Below are positions 1-9,300 of a stretch of 16,110 bases of DNA, piece after piece. Origin of the DNA: Desulfobulbaceae bacterium (GTDB taxonomy: Bacteria > Desulfobacterota > Desulfobulbia > Desulfobulbales > SURF-16); contig JANTGB010000015.1 in the NCBI GenBank assembly GCA_024763115.1, positions 1-16,110 on the forward strand. Direction: 5' to 3'. A model generated the notes under the pieces. The model was not told the origin of the DNA. It did no database searches and was given only the letters and a program-made list of their open reading frames with translations. Each line of letters opens with the position of its first letter. Within the stretch, counting starts at the first letter, position 1. A program made the position numbers and the translations under genes.

Positions 1-456
1 GGTTCTTCCGACCTGATGCGCTGCCTGTCCTCCGACGGTACTGTTTTTGATACCGATAACCCCGATGTTTCCCTTCCCTGGTGGACCACTCCTACCGACT
101 ACGCTGTCGGCTATGCTGATTCCGACAAATGCGGTAGCGATGCCGGGCCTTACAAGGTCAGTGATACTGAGCATAAATGCCACGACCTTGTTCGCCTGAC
201 CTATAGTGGGGAGACAGGAAACCGCGTCGGCATCACCACCGGTCGATATGACTTCTGGGCTTCCCAGTGGCTCTACTACGACGCTGCCGAGCTTGTTGCT
301 CAAGGTTCCACCGATGTAGTTGCCGATCTTATTGCCTTTGCCGGCGACTCCGGTAACCTTGATGCCTATCTGCCCGCCAAGGCTGATTTCTGGGCCACTG
401 ATGATGTTATGAACGTAACGAAAGACAGTGACACTAAGATCCCGCGTGTGAAGTAA
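1..456 (+). CDS. C-terminal part of a probable PstS-like substrate-binding protein (5' end outside window)
   Basis: The reading frame is open from base 1 and ends at TAA 454-456, so this is the last 151 codons of a longer gene. An internal ATG at 16 is unlikely to be the true start, because no ribosome-binding site precedes it. The fragment is soluble-looking and rich in Asp, Tyr and Trp. It contains a segment reading RYDFWASQWLYY and, near the end, GNLDAYLPAKADFWAT. These remind me of the last lobe of PstS-like type 2 periplasmic binding proteins, in which a pattern 'YDFW..QW.Y' is followed by a terminal helix and a short basic tail. There is no membrane segment or sorting signal at the C-terminus. 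Two cysteines (in DKCGSD and EHKCHD) could form a disulfide. A strong terminator follows directly, so it is probably transcribed separately from the adhesin locus. The family call is from memory of the motif style and is uncertain; that the frame is coding is much safer. Confidence 0.5.
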   Translation, partial: GSSDLMRCLSSDGTVFDTDNPDVSLPWWTTPTDYAVGYADSDKCGSDAGPYKVSDTEHKCHDLVRLTYSGETGNRVGITTGRYDFWASQWLYYDAAELVAQGSTDVVADLIAFAGDSGNLDAYLPAKADFWATDDVMNVTKDSDTKIPRVK

Positions 457-490
457 TTCGCTTTAGATAAAGCGCGATAATGTTACCTGA

Positions 491-522
491 AAAGCCGGGG
501 CCCCGTGCCCCGGCTTTTTTTT
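491..522 (+). terminator. Intrinsic (Rho-independent) terminator after the partial gene
   Basis: A perfect 10-bp stem pairs AAAGCCGGGG (491-500) with CCCCGGCTTT (508-517) across a 7-nt loop, and the T run continues to 522. It lies 34 bp after the stop at 456. The arms also pair A-rich against T-rich ends, so it may work partly in the other direction. Confidence 0.93.
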
Positions 523-578
523 AGGTGTCACGCCCAGGGTGACTGTCCCGGGAGTTTGCGCAGCAGGTACTAACACCT

Positions 579-609
579 TTGACGGTAATATTTTTTAGAA
601 CGGCATAAG
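579..609 (+). promoter_or_regulatory. Weak sigma-70-like promoter candidate for the lipoprotein gene
   Basis: TTGACG at 579-584 matches five of six -35 consensus bases. The best -10 candidate is CATAAG at 604-609, a four-of-six match with a 19-nt spacer, which is longer than ideal. It is placed sensibly, downstream of the terminator and about 110 bp upstream of the ATG at 721. That would leave a leader containing the nested inverted repeats. This is weak evidence on sequence alone. Confidence 0.25.
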
Positions 610-696
610 TGCCTTGGAGTTAATTTCCCGTAAATAGTCATAAAAATAGCTCTCAATTTTTTGTTTTTTATGACGGCTTTTCAGGAGTAAGGCACT
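608..696 (+). promoter_or_regulatory. Nested inverted repeats in the leader of the lipoprotein gene
   Basis: The outer arms AGTGCCTT (608-615) and AAGGCACT (689-696) are perfect 8-bp complements. Inside them GTCATAAAAA (637-646) and TTTTTATGAC (665-674) are perfect 10-bp complements around an 18-nt loop. In RNA this would give one long two-part stem ending 9 nt before the GGGAG ribosome-binding site at 706-710. A second option pairs TTAATTT (620-626) with AAATTAA (697-703), which would compete with the outer stem. I do not recognise a known riboswitch in it. It could be a regulatory leader, or two protein-binding dyads. Confidence 0.45.
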
Positions 697-720
697 AAAT
701 TAAGCGGGAGTAAAAAAAAT

Positions 721-1560
721 ATGAATGATGCGGGGAGAAAGTATTGTCTGTTTTTCGTTTTTTTGATTTTTTTGTTTCTGGGCGGCTGCGCCGGGCGGCA
801 GCAACCGCCTGTTGCCCCTGGAGACCGGCTGCTGGTCGATTACAAATGCTTTACCGGCGGCGGTGAACTCGCGGCCTCGACCTTTGCCGAAAACAAGGAG
901 GAAAAATCGCCGATCTTTCGCAGGATGATCCGGCCTGGTCCTGTGAAACTGACTGCCGGGCCAACGCCGGAATGTCCTGATTGTAACAAGTTTGAACGAA
1001 GTTTTCTCCAGGTGCTGCACGAGGTGATGCAGGAAGAACTGGCAGGCGGAAACGCTGATGAGCAGCTCCATCTCGTTCTGCGTACCAACGAACTTCTGGC
1101 TGATGAGGCTGAGGGCACCATTACCCTGCCGCGCCGGGATTTTCGCAAAAGACAAAGAATTGTCCAAAAGGAGCCGCTGGAAAAAAGGCTGGGCCGACCC
1201 CTTGAGCCCGGAGACATAATTTCCTCCACTGAGCCTGATATTTTTTCCCTTAAGGTAATTGACATAAGGTTAGACAAGGCACTGGTCGAACTGCTGCCCG
1301 AAAGCCGGAAAATTTTCCGCACACCCTTTGGGGTGGCCGATGTCACGGAAACCGACAAGGGGTTTGAGCTCTACATCCGGCCGCAGACAGGGTATCTTGT
1401 CAAATCCGGGGGCTGGATAGGCCGGCTGGTGGACTTTGATGACGAGACCATGCTTTTTGATTACCGGCATCCCTTTGGCTATGAGGAGTTGCAATGTGAT
1501 GTATGGGTGCGGCAACCGGTTACGGATACCGAGGTCGGCGTTCAGGCACCTACCCCATGA
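721..1560 (+). CDS. FKBP/SlyD-like lipoprotein
   Basis: A 279-aa protein starting with a lipoprotein signal: a basic start (GRK, residues 5-7), a hydrophobic run (about 10-20) and a lipobox LGGC with Cys23 as the lipidated residue. Position +2 is Ala, which by the Lol rule favours the outer membrane. After the linker, residues 33-55 (PGDRLLVDYKCF...) resemble the first strands of an FKBP domain. Near the C-terminus, residues 247-260 (DYRHPFGYEELQCD) match the SlyD/FKBP closing signature of type D-x-N-H-P-L-A-G-x-x-L-x-F-x-V. The long middle part fits an FKBP fold with an expanded insert, as in SlyD. A CPDC motif lies at 85-88. The ATG at 721 is preceded by GGGAG at 706-710. Likely role: periplasmic or outer-membrane peptidyl-prolyl isomerase or chaperone for the adjacent secretion pair (inference). 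Isomerase activity is not certain, because I cannot map the catalytic aromatic residues. No terminator is visible between it and tpsB. Confidence 0.72.
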   Translation: MNDAGRKYCLFFVFLIFLFLGGCAGRQQPPVAPGDRLLVDYKCFTGGGELAASTFAENKEEKSPIFRRMIRPGPVKLTAGPTPECPDCNKFERSFLQVLHEVMQEELAGGNADEQLHLVLRTNELLADEAEGTITLPRRDFRKRQRIVQKEPLEKRLGRPLEPGDIISSTEPDIFSLKVIDIRLDKALVELLPESRKIFRTPFGVADVTETDKGFELYIRPQTGYLVKSGGWIGRLVDFDDETMLFDYRHPFGYEELQCDVWVRQPVTDTEVGVQAPTP

Positions 1561-1735
1561 GCAGTTACTGATAATCTTGTAGACCCTCTTTATCCTGTCC
1601 GGAAAAATTCGCCCGAAGTCCGCTAACATAATCCTAAAAAAAACTTAACATTTCTCTAAAATAGATGCGCTAATAATTGTTGTCTTCTCATTCTTTGCCG
1701 AAAATTTCGCCAAAGGCATTAAAGAGCGTGAAACA
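1561..1735 (+). other. Intergenic region upstream of tpsB
   Basis: 175 bp without a coding frame I can support. It is AT-rich in its middle, with an A8 tract at 1636-1643. Isolated -10-like elements are CATAAT (1627-1632), TAAAAT (1657-1662) and AATAAT (1672-1677), and TTAACA (1645-1650) is -35-like. None pairs with a partner at the standard spacing, so I cannot name a promoter. No terminator-like hairpin with a T tract follows the lipoprotein gene, so read-through into tpsB is possible. Confidence 0.6.
1693..1715. promoter_or_regulatory. 23-bp near-perfect dyad just upstream of tpsB, possible operator
   Basis: The sequence is dyad-symmetric about base 1704. The arms run CTTTGCCGAAA and TTTCGCCAAAG, and ten of eleven base pairs match; the only mismatch is at 1698/1710. 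With a one-base centre it cannot close as a full RNA hairpin, so a dimeric DNA-binding protein is the likelier reader. It ends 20 bp before the tpsB ATG and just upstream of AAAGAG (1721-1726), the probable ribosome-binding site. A bound protein here could block transcription into tpsBA. Confidence 0.45.
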
Positions 1736-3361
1736 ATGATCAGGATAAAGCGTAAAAAAATATGGGCGGGAGAATGCAGGGCCCGGATAACGGGTCTTGC
1801 CGCCCTTTTAATAATATCACTCCTGCTTCCCCTGCGGGGCTGGGCCCGGGACAGCGGAGACGAGCCTCTTTTTACTGTTCGCGGCTATGAGCTGAGCGGG
1901 AATACCCGGATCGATACCGAGGAGCTGCTTGAGGTGGTTTCCGTGTTTACCGGCGAGAACAAGAGCAGCAATGACGTGGAAAGGGCGCGGGAGGCCCTGG
2001 AAATACATTATCAGACCAGGGGTTATCCGGCTGTTATGGTCAACATCCCGGAACAGACCGTTGACTCGGGCATTATCAGGCTCGAGGTTGTTGAGAGCCT
2101 GATCCGAATGGTACGGGTGACCGGCAACAGATACCATACCATGGAAATGATCCGTGACCGCCTGCCTTCCCTTACTCCGGGAACTGTTCTCTATGTGCCG
2201 CTCTTGAAAAAGGAACTAAACCTGCTTAACCGCAACCGGGACTTGAAGGTGGCTCCGGTGCTTGCTCCGGGCCGGGAGCCGGGCACCATTGACGTTGAGC
2301 TTAAGGTCAGGGACAGGCTGCCCCTCCACGCCTCCCTGGAGCTCAGCGACCGTTACAGCGCCGATACTACCCGCTATCGCTTGAACGGCTCCATCAGTTA
2401 CGACAACCTCTGGCAGAAACAACACTCTCTGTCCTTCCAGTATCAGACCGCGCCGGAAAAGACGGACGAGGTCCAGGTGGCCTCCCTCTCCTATATGCTT
2501 CCCGCCCCCTGGGATGTCGAGGACATGCTGGTCTTCTACGGGGTTCTCTCGGACAGCAATAACTCTTTCGGCGACGGCTTCACTGTTCTCGGCAGCGGTA
2601 ACGTCTTCGGGATTCGCTGTATTGTCTCCCTGCCCGGATATGGACAATACAGTCATAACCTGAGCATCGGCATTGATTACAAGGATTTTGACGAGGAACT
2701 CGGCATAGGGCCGGGAACCGAACCTGTCTATACGCCCATTACCTATATGCCCCTGGTTTTTTCCTACAGCGGATCGCGGCCGGATGACTATGGCCTTAAC
2801 CAGTTCAGCGCCGGTCTTAATTTTTCCGTCCGGGGACTGGTAAGCGATCAACGGCAATTCGAGGTCAAGCGTTATGATTCCCGGGGAGATTTTCTTTACC
2901 TGACTCTGGGGCTGGAAAGATACCAGAAAATGTTCCGGGATATCGGCCTCTATCTCAAGGCGGACGGCCAGGTGGCCAGTGAGCCGCTTATCTCCAATGA
3001 GCAGTATTCGGCCGGAGGAATGACCAGCGTGCGCGGTTATCTGGAGAGTGAGAAAACCGGCGATAACGCCCTCCATTTTACTGCGGAAATTTCCCGGCCG
3101 GTGGCGGAAATCCCTATGCCCCGGCAGACATCGCTGTCGCTGACCCCTTATATTTTTTACGATTATGCCGGCCTTTACACCAAAAATGCCCTGGAGGGGC
3201 AGGATAAATCAAGCGTGCTGAGCGGGACAGGATGCGGTCTGCGCGGGGAGCTGGGCAATCATGTTAAATTTGAGACAGTCTGGGCCGTGGCTTTAGATGA
3301 CGCGAGTCACACTGAAAGCGGTGATCAACGTATGCATTTTCTGGTTCGTTTTGAGTTTTAA
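1736..3361 (+). CDS. tpsB: TpsB-family outer-membrane transporter (ShlB/FhaC type)
   Basis: A 541-aa Omp85-superfamily protein that should export the TpsA encoded next to it. A basic n-region and a hydrophobic segment (about 20-33) form a signal peptide, probably cut after Ala37 (RGWA). Residues 46-120 form a ShlB-type POTRA domain (FTVRGYELSGN at the start, GYPAVMVNIPEQ within). Residues 121-195 form a second POTRA domain (IRMVRVTGNRY at its start). About 196-541 is a 16-strand-type beta-barrel with alternating hydrophobic residues. The family hallmark VRGY, the tip motif of barrel loop L6, is at 432-435. The chain ends in Phe (VRFEF), the usual outer-membrane barrel signal for BAM. Length is normal for the family (about 550). 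ATG 1736 has only a weak ribosome-binding site, AAAGAG. The gap to tpsA is 33 bp, so the pair is almost certainly one transcript. I do not see an obvious long N-terminal plug helix before POTRA1; there are only about 8 residues between signal cleavage and POTRA1, so an H1 plug may be absent. Confidence 0.95.
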   Translation: MIRIKRKKIWAGECRARITGLAALLIISLLLPLRGWARDSGDEPLFTVRGYELSGNTRIDTEELLEVVSVFTGENKSSNDVERAREALEIHYQTRGYPAVMVNIPEQTVDSGIIRLEVVESLIRMVRVTGNRYHTMEMIRDRLPSLTPGTVLYVPLLKKELNLLNRNRDLKVAPVLAPGREPGTIDVELKVRDRLPLHASLELSDRYSADTTRYRLNGSISYDNLWQKQHSLSFQYQTAPEKTDEVQVASLSYMLPAPWDVEDMLVFYGVLSDSNNSFGDGFTVLGSGNVFGIRCIVSLPGYGQYSHNLSIGIDYKDFDEELGIGPGTEPVYTPITYMPLVFSYSGSRPDDYGLNQFSAGLNFSVRGLVSDQRQFEVKRYDSRGDFLYLTLGLERYQKMFRDIGLYLKADGQVASEPLISNEQYSAGGMTSVRGYLESEKTGDNALHFTAEISRPVAEIPMPRQTSLSLTPYIFYDYAGLYTKNALEGQDKSSVLSGTGCGLRGELGNHVKFETVWAVALDDASHTESGDQRMHFLVRFEF

Positions 3362-3386
3362 AAAATCTCCCGCCCCCGGCTTTTCC

Positions 3387-3391
3387 GGAGG
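3387..3391 (+). promoter_or_regulatory. Ribosome-binding site of tpsA, start choice
   Basis: GGAGG at 3387-3391 is the strongest Shine-Dalgarno site in the window. Two adjacent ATG codons follow, at 3395 (spacer 3 nt) and 3398 (spacer 6 nt). The second spacing is closer to optimal, so translation may begin at 3398, giving a protein one residue shorter. The signal peptide is intact either way. Confidence 0.7.
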
Positions 3392-3394
3392 TTA

Positions 3395-6300
3395 ATGATG
3401 AAAATCAATGGTAACGGCATAAAAAAGATTTACAGATCCCTGGCTCTTTCTCTGGGCGGCCTGGCCCTGATTTTACCGGCCACGGCCAAGGCGGCCACCA
3501 ACGCGCCCCCGGTATTTTTCGGGTCCAGGGCCAACTATACCCGTTCAATATCCTCTTTTGTCCTGCCGGTTCCCAGGGCCGGGGGGGGGTGGCAAAACTG
3601 CGATTACGCCCTGGACAGCTCCATAAACAAAATGACGGTCAGCCAGGACGGCAGAAACGCGGTAGCGGAATGGAACAGCTTTGATGTGGGGGAAAAGGCC
3701 TGGGTTTATTTCAACCAGAAGGGCAATACCGACTGGAAGATACTTAACCGCATTTATGACGTCAACCCGAGCCGGATTTTCGGACGGGTAACCGGGGACG
3801 GCTCGGTCTATCTTATTAATCAGAACGGTATTCTCTTTGGCAGGGGGTCGTCGATTAATGTCCACAGCCTGGTGGCCTCGGCCCTTAATGTTGACAATAA
3901 TGATTTTCTCGATCAGCAACAGGACACGGCGCTTAGTTTTACCATGGAAAACTATGCCGGATTGAATAACTGGGATTCGAATAACAGCATAATCAGTAAT
4001 GAAGGCGAAATAAGCGTTGAACTGATAGATGGTGAGAAGGTAATCCGCAACGGTTCGGTCTTTCTCATGGCCCCGCACGTGGAAAATTCCGGTACTATTG
4101 TCGCCCCCTTTGGCCAGGTTGCCCTGGTGGCGGCTGATGAGGTTCAGCTGGAACAGGATACGACCCCGGAATACACCAACGAAAAAATAATCCGGCTGAC
4201 AGGTGATGCCGGGTACGCAGTTAACCGGGAACAAGGAAAAATCGTCGCCGACAACGGCCTGGCCGGCCTTTACGGCGCAGTGGTCAACCAGGAGGGCTTG
4301 ATCCGTTCAGTGACCTCGGTCTACCATCGCGGCCGCATCCAGCTGCGGGCCTCGGAAAAAATAACAACCGGCATAAAGAGCGAGACCCTGACCCCGGTCA
4401 CGGATTCGCCGGAGCCGACCGGCAAGAGCTATGAACATAAAGGCGGTGAGATCTACCTGGCGGGCCTGGATCCGGCGGAAGGGCCGAACAGGGCTTATAC
4501 CGGAGAAATTGTTCATCAGGGGCTCATCTATGCCCCGTCCGGCGAGGTGCTGATGAGGAGCAGCGGCGATATCACCCTGGGCGACCAGTCCCTGATAGAC
4601 GTGGCCGGTCTGTGGAGCAATCGCTCGGCTGATGCCTTATGGTTCACCCAGGAGATGAACTCGGCCCAGCTCAAGGACGATCACCTCCAGAAAGACGGTA
4701 TATTCTACCGGCATGAGGTGACGGTAAACGAGCTTTTCGGCAGCACTATCGGAGATTTCGCCGACACCTATGCCAATGCTGAAATGACCAGCCGCCAGAA
4801 GGCCTCCAGGGGCGGTTCGGTAAGTCTGCGCGCCCTTGGCGGCCATATTGATATCAGGCAGGGAGCAAAAATAGATATTTCCGGCGGCGGCCATTTCAAC
4901 GCCGGTTCCGCCGGCAGCATGACCAAAGTGGTCTACGGTAACAAGGTTATAAATATCAGCGAGGCCCCTGCCGAACTATCCTATGAATATTTCGTTGATT
5001 ATTATGAAAAGACTCATGAGCGCTATAGGGTGACGGATGTTTTCAAGGGTATCTATTACGGCGGCAACCTGCCTCTCTATGATTATCTCGGCGCCCACAA
5101 GGAGGGGCATGATGCCGGCAGCCTGGAGATCATTGCCAAGAGCTTTTCCTTTAACGGCTATCTGCTGGCCGGTATAGAGATCGGCCCTTATCAGAGTTAC
5201 GGCTTTTCCGCTTTTGATCAAAACGGGGACGGTAAAATCGCTGATGATGAAAGGGTCATTAAGGTAAACGGCAAAGAAGTCACCGAGAAACAGAGGCGGC
5301 CCGCAGGAGGCAGGCTGACTATCGGCGGTGACGGCGACGGTGAACTTACCCGCAACATCGAAGAGGCTGATTACGTCAATGAGGTAATCATCACGGCCGG
5401 GAAAGATGAGGCCGGGGCTACCGACCCCGACTTCGACTACCGGATCAGCACCCTGCCTGCCGAGGTTATCAGCAACTCGGGCGCAGGTTATGTTGAAATC
5501 AAGAGCAATTACCGGATCAGCGTGGCGCCCGGGGCACTGGTTGAGATGGAGGCCGGGGCAAGACTCAGCCTGACCTCCCGCCGTATTGATCATGAGGGAG
5601 CCGTCAGCATACCATCAGGCAAGGTTACCTTTACCGTCAGGGAAAACTCAACAACATTTCCCGATAATACCGACTATTTTCTCGATTTTAACGAGCTGCT
5701 TTATCTGGAGGAAAAGAGCCGTATTGATGTCTCCGGCGAGCAGCTGGACAACTGGTCGGCTGTTTTGGCCGGCGAGGAGCCCGACCCGGCGGTAATGAAG
5801 GACGGCGGCGCCATTGTTCTGCAGGACACATCGAAAAAGTATGGCGCTTACAGGAACGGCGATCCTGATCAGGATATTGAAGTGGGAGAGGGGGTAATAG
5901 TGGCCGAATCAGCGGTGCTGGATGTCAGCGGCGGCTATGAGATCACCGAGGGCGGTAAGGTAACCCCCGGCAACGGCGGCGCGATAAGCATTTCCGGCAG
6001 CAATGTGGTGCTGGCCGGCGAGCTGCGGGGCCATAGTTTGGCAGGCGCCGAGGGCGGTACTCTTTCCCTGACCGCCGGGAGAATAGATATTGTCGGGGGA
6101 GAGTCCGCCTCCCTGGCGCTGGGCAGGCTGGTGGCCGCCGAACTGCAGAATAAGGTATTGGCAGACTCTCTGGAAGAAGCCGGGCTGCAGGAGGATTTTG
6201 ACCAGCTTATCACCCTGCTGCAGGGCGGCATTACCGAGGAATCCCTTGCCGCACTCGAGGCCTTTCCGGCCGGAGCCTATCTTGACGGCGGCGAAGAGAT

Positions 6301-9300
6301 CAACGATCTTCTGGCCAGGGGCCGGCTCTATCTCTATGAAAGGCGGCAGTATGAAGACGTTTCCCAACCCTTTGCCGCCCTGGCCGCCTATCTTGACCAG
6401 GATCAACTATCGGCTGCTGCTCCCTTAACAACCTCTTGGCCGTCCTTTACTGAAGAGGGCAGGACAAACGATACGAATTTTCTCCTGCCTCCGGAATCGA
6501 GCGGCAGGGGATTGATTATAAATGAAGACGCATTTCGTCAATCAGGTTTCAGCCACCTGTCCTTTAACGCGGGGGGAGAGATCACTATTGCCGACAATGT
6601 CTACCTGGTTCCCAGCCTTACCAGACTTTCCCCGCCTAATTTGGCTCAGCAGATTGCCAACCCGCTCTATCCGGGTGAATATTATGAGGAAATACCTTAC
6701 CTTTACGGGCCTGGTTCATTAAGTTTTTCCGCTGGTAATTTCAGCGCCTCCAAGAGCAGTTCACTGGTTGTGCATCCCGGGGGAACAATTAACATTGAGA
6801 CATCGAATGACCTGCGCCTTGACTGTGTTGTTGAGGCGCCGGCAGGCGTTATCAATGTTTCCGCAGTTGACCTCGTGCTCGGCTCCACGGCCCGGCTGCT
6901 GGCAACCGGTTATAATGTGCCGGCCCGGGAAAAGGAGTATGACCGGCTGGACATCACCTATACCCCTCTTGACGGCGGCAGGATTTCTTTGGTCGGCAGC
7001 GACCTGCTCATCGAAAAAGGGGCGCTTGTCGATGTCTCGGGCAGCCGGCCGGTGATAACGGAATATTACTCCGGTCGGGGCGATTCCCGTCTGGCAGGCA
7101 GGGAAGATTATTATGTCGGCGTTAGAGGGGCCGGAGCGGCGGGCTCTATCTCCCTGGAATATCAGGGCTCCCTTGATGTTGCCGGTGACCTGGCGGCTGA
7201 TTCTTATCTTGCCGGTCTTGTCAACGGCTCATTGACCATTGTCAGGTCAAACCCCTATGAAGGCCTGCGAATAACCACGGAACTCCTCGATATTTTCCGG
7301 GACAATGATTTTTACGGCTGGATCATGGGCAGCTCACACAGTTTGCTTTTCGAGCAAAATCTCGATTTCAGCCATTACGGTAGCGTCACCCTGGACAGCC
7401 CGACCCTGGTGGCGGCAAGCGGCGCCGAGGTCAAGATTAACGCCCATGAACTTTTCCTTGACTCCAGCCGTTATCCGGCCGGATACGGCAGTGGTTCGAT
7501 CCTGTATGCGGATAATCATCGCAACGACTCTCAGGAGATGGGCACCTTTACCCTGTCCGGCGATTATCTGGATGTCAACGGTATGATCAAGTTTGATAAT
7601 ACTGTTGAGGCGAAACTCTCCTCAGCCCACGATATCAGGCTCTCGGACCGTTTCTATGTTGATGACCCGGATGAATCACGATACTACTTCTTTGCCGGTT
7701 GGCTGGCCAACCCGTCAGGCAGCCTTACCCTTGAGGCCGAGAGAATCTATCCGACCTCGTTAAGTGATTTTATCCTCTATGCCGGAGACACCCTGACCAC
7801 CCTGCCGGCCGGCAACCGGGTAAGCGATAATATCATCTATTCGGCCGGCTCCAGCCTGACCCTTATTGCCAACCGGGTCGATCATCAGGGTTATGTGGCC
7901 GCCCCGCTGGGTTCCCTGTCGTTTATCGGCATTACGGAAGAGTTCATTAACAATAATGCCGAATTTCTCGATTCCCTGGGTCATCATGACAAATCATACA
8001 AGATAACGGACGCGGAAGATATTGCGAACAGCTATCTTAATACCCTGATTACGGATTCCCGGGAATTCTTCAACAGGGAGGGAGCAGAGGCCGGGAGCAG
8101 AATAATGGTCGGCGCCGACAGCGTCACCACGGTCGCCGGGGCTTCCTGCCTGATAGATTATGGGGAAATAGACGAAAAAGGGGTGTTCTGGACCATTGAT
8201 CCCACGACAGTGGGCGCTTTTGCAACCAGGAAGCCTGAGGACGTTACGGTCGTGCCGGCAAAGACGATTACCCTGGACGGGGACGAGGTGGTGCTGCGGG
8301 AAGGGGCCGACATTGACCTGTCCGGCAGCGGCGGCCTTTTTGCCCATCGTTTTCTGCCCGGTATTGACGGCACCGGAAATCCGCTGTTGCGGAAAAACCA
8401 ATACCTGCTGGTGCCCGGTTTCGACCTGCCGGGCAGGACAGTTACCATTACCCGCGGCAGCGCCATTGCCGCCGGCACCTACACTATCCTTGAACTTGAC
8501 GCCGATCATGGCGAAAACGCCAAATTCGCCTTCCTGCCCGGCGCCATGATCCTCATTGATCAAGGCAACAGTTACAAGACTTATGAAAATACCTCGGTGG
8601 AAGGGTATGAACTGGTAAGCGGCCTCTTTGGTCACAGCGGGCTGCGGCCTGCCGACCAGAGCCCGACAAGCTTTGCCGTACGTTCCGCCGAAGACGTTAT
8701 CAATGAAGGCTATTTCGCCCTCAAGAGCATAGTTGCCGGCAAAGGCGGTTCCTTTACCCTGAAGGGCAGGGAATCCCTGGTCACTTCGGTTATTGAAGCG
8801 GATATAAACGCCCATCCCCTGGACGGGTTTGCCGGCGGCGCCTTTGCCGTTGCCGCCCGTGAAATTGAGGTGAGTGGTGAAAACGCCGAACTTGACCCTG
8901 ATTTTACTATTGACGACGAGTTGCCTGCCGGGCTGCGAGGCAAACTCTTCATCAAGGACACCACCTTTTCCGGCAACGGCTTTGCCGACATTGCCATTGG
9001 CGATGAAACCATTACCCGCTCCGTGGTATTTAAGGAAAACTCCCTGGTGCGGGGCCGCAATATTACCGTGGCTGCGGGCAGCGGCTATGACGGGGCCGGC
9101 AATGAACAGACCGGGCTTATTGCCATGGAGGAGAACTCCACCATTGTCGCCCTGGATGACAATGACTCGTCCGCGACACTTGTCTTCAAGGTGGACTCGG
9201 AAGGCGGTTTTGCCGAGGATGACGATGACCATGGCGCTGCTCCGGGTGCCATAGAGCTTGCCGAGACAAGCGTGATCCGTACCGTTAACGCCGTGCTTAG

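Noticed and set aside
527..543. Small inverted repeat GTCAC (527-531) / GTGAC (539-543)
   Set aside because: Five base pairs with a 7-nt spacer next to the terminator is expected by chance often enough, and no linked function is visible.
523..720. Cyclic-di-GMP (GEMM) or other known riboswitch upstream of the lipoprotein gene
   Set aside because: The conserved core sequences of the GEMM classes are not present. Only simple inverted repeats are seen.
6090..6428. Plus-strand out-of-frame ORFs within tpsA (also 8196-8549, 8874-9254, 12540-12974)
   Set aside because: They are frame shadows rich in Pro, Arg, Ser and Trp, without ribosome-binding sites, and inside a continuous tpsA frame.
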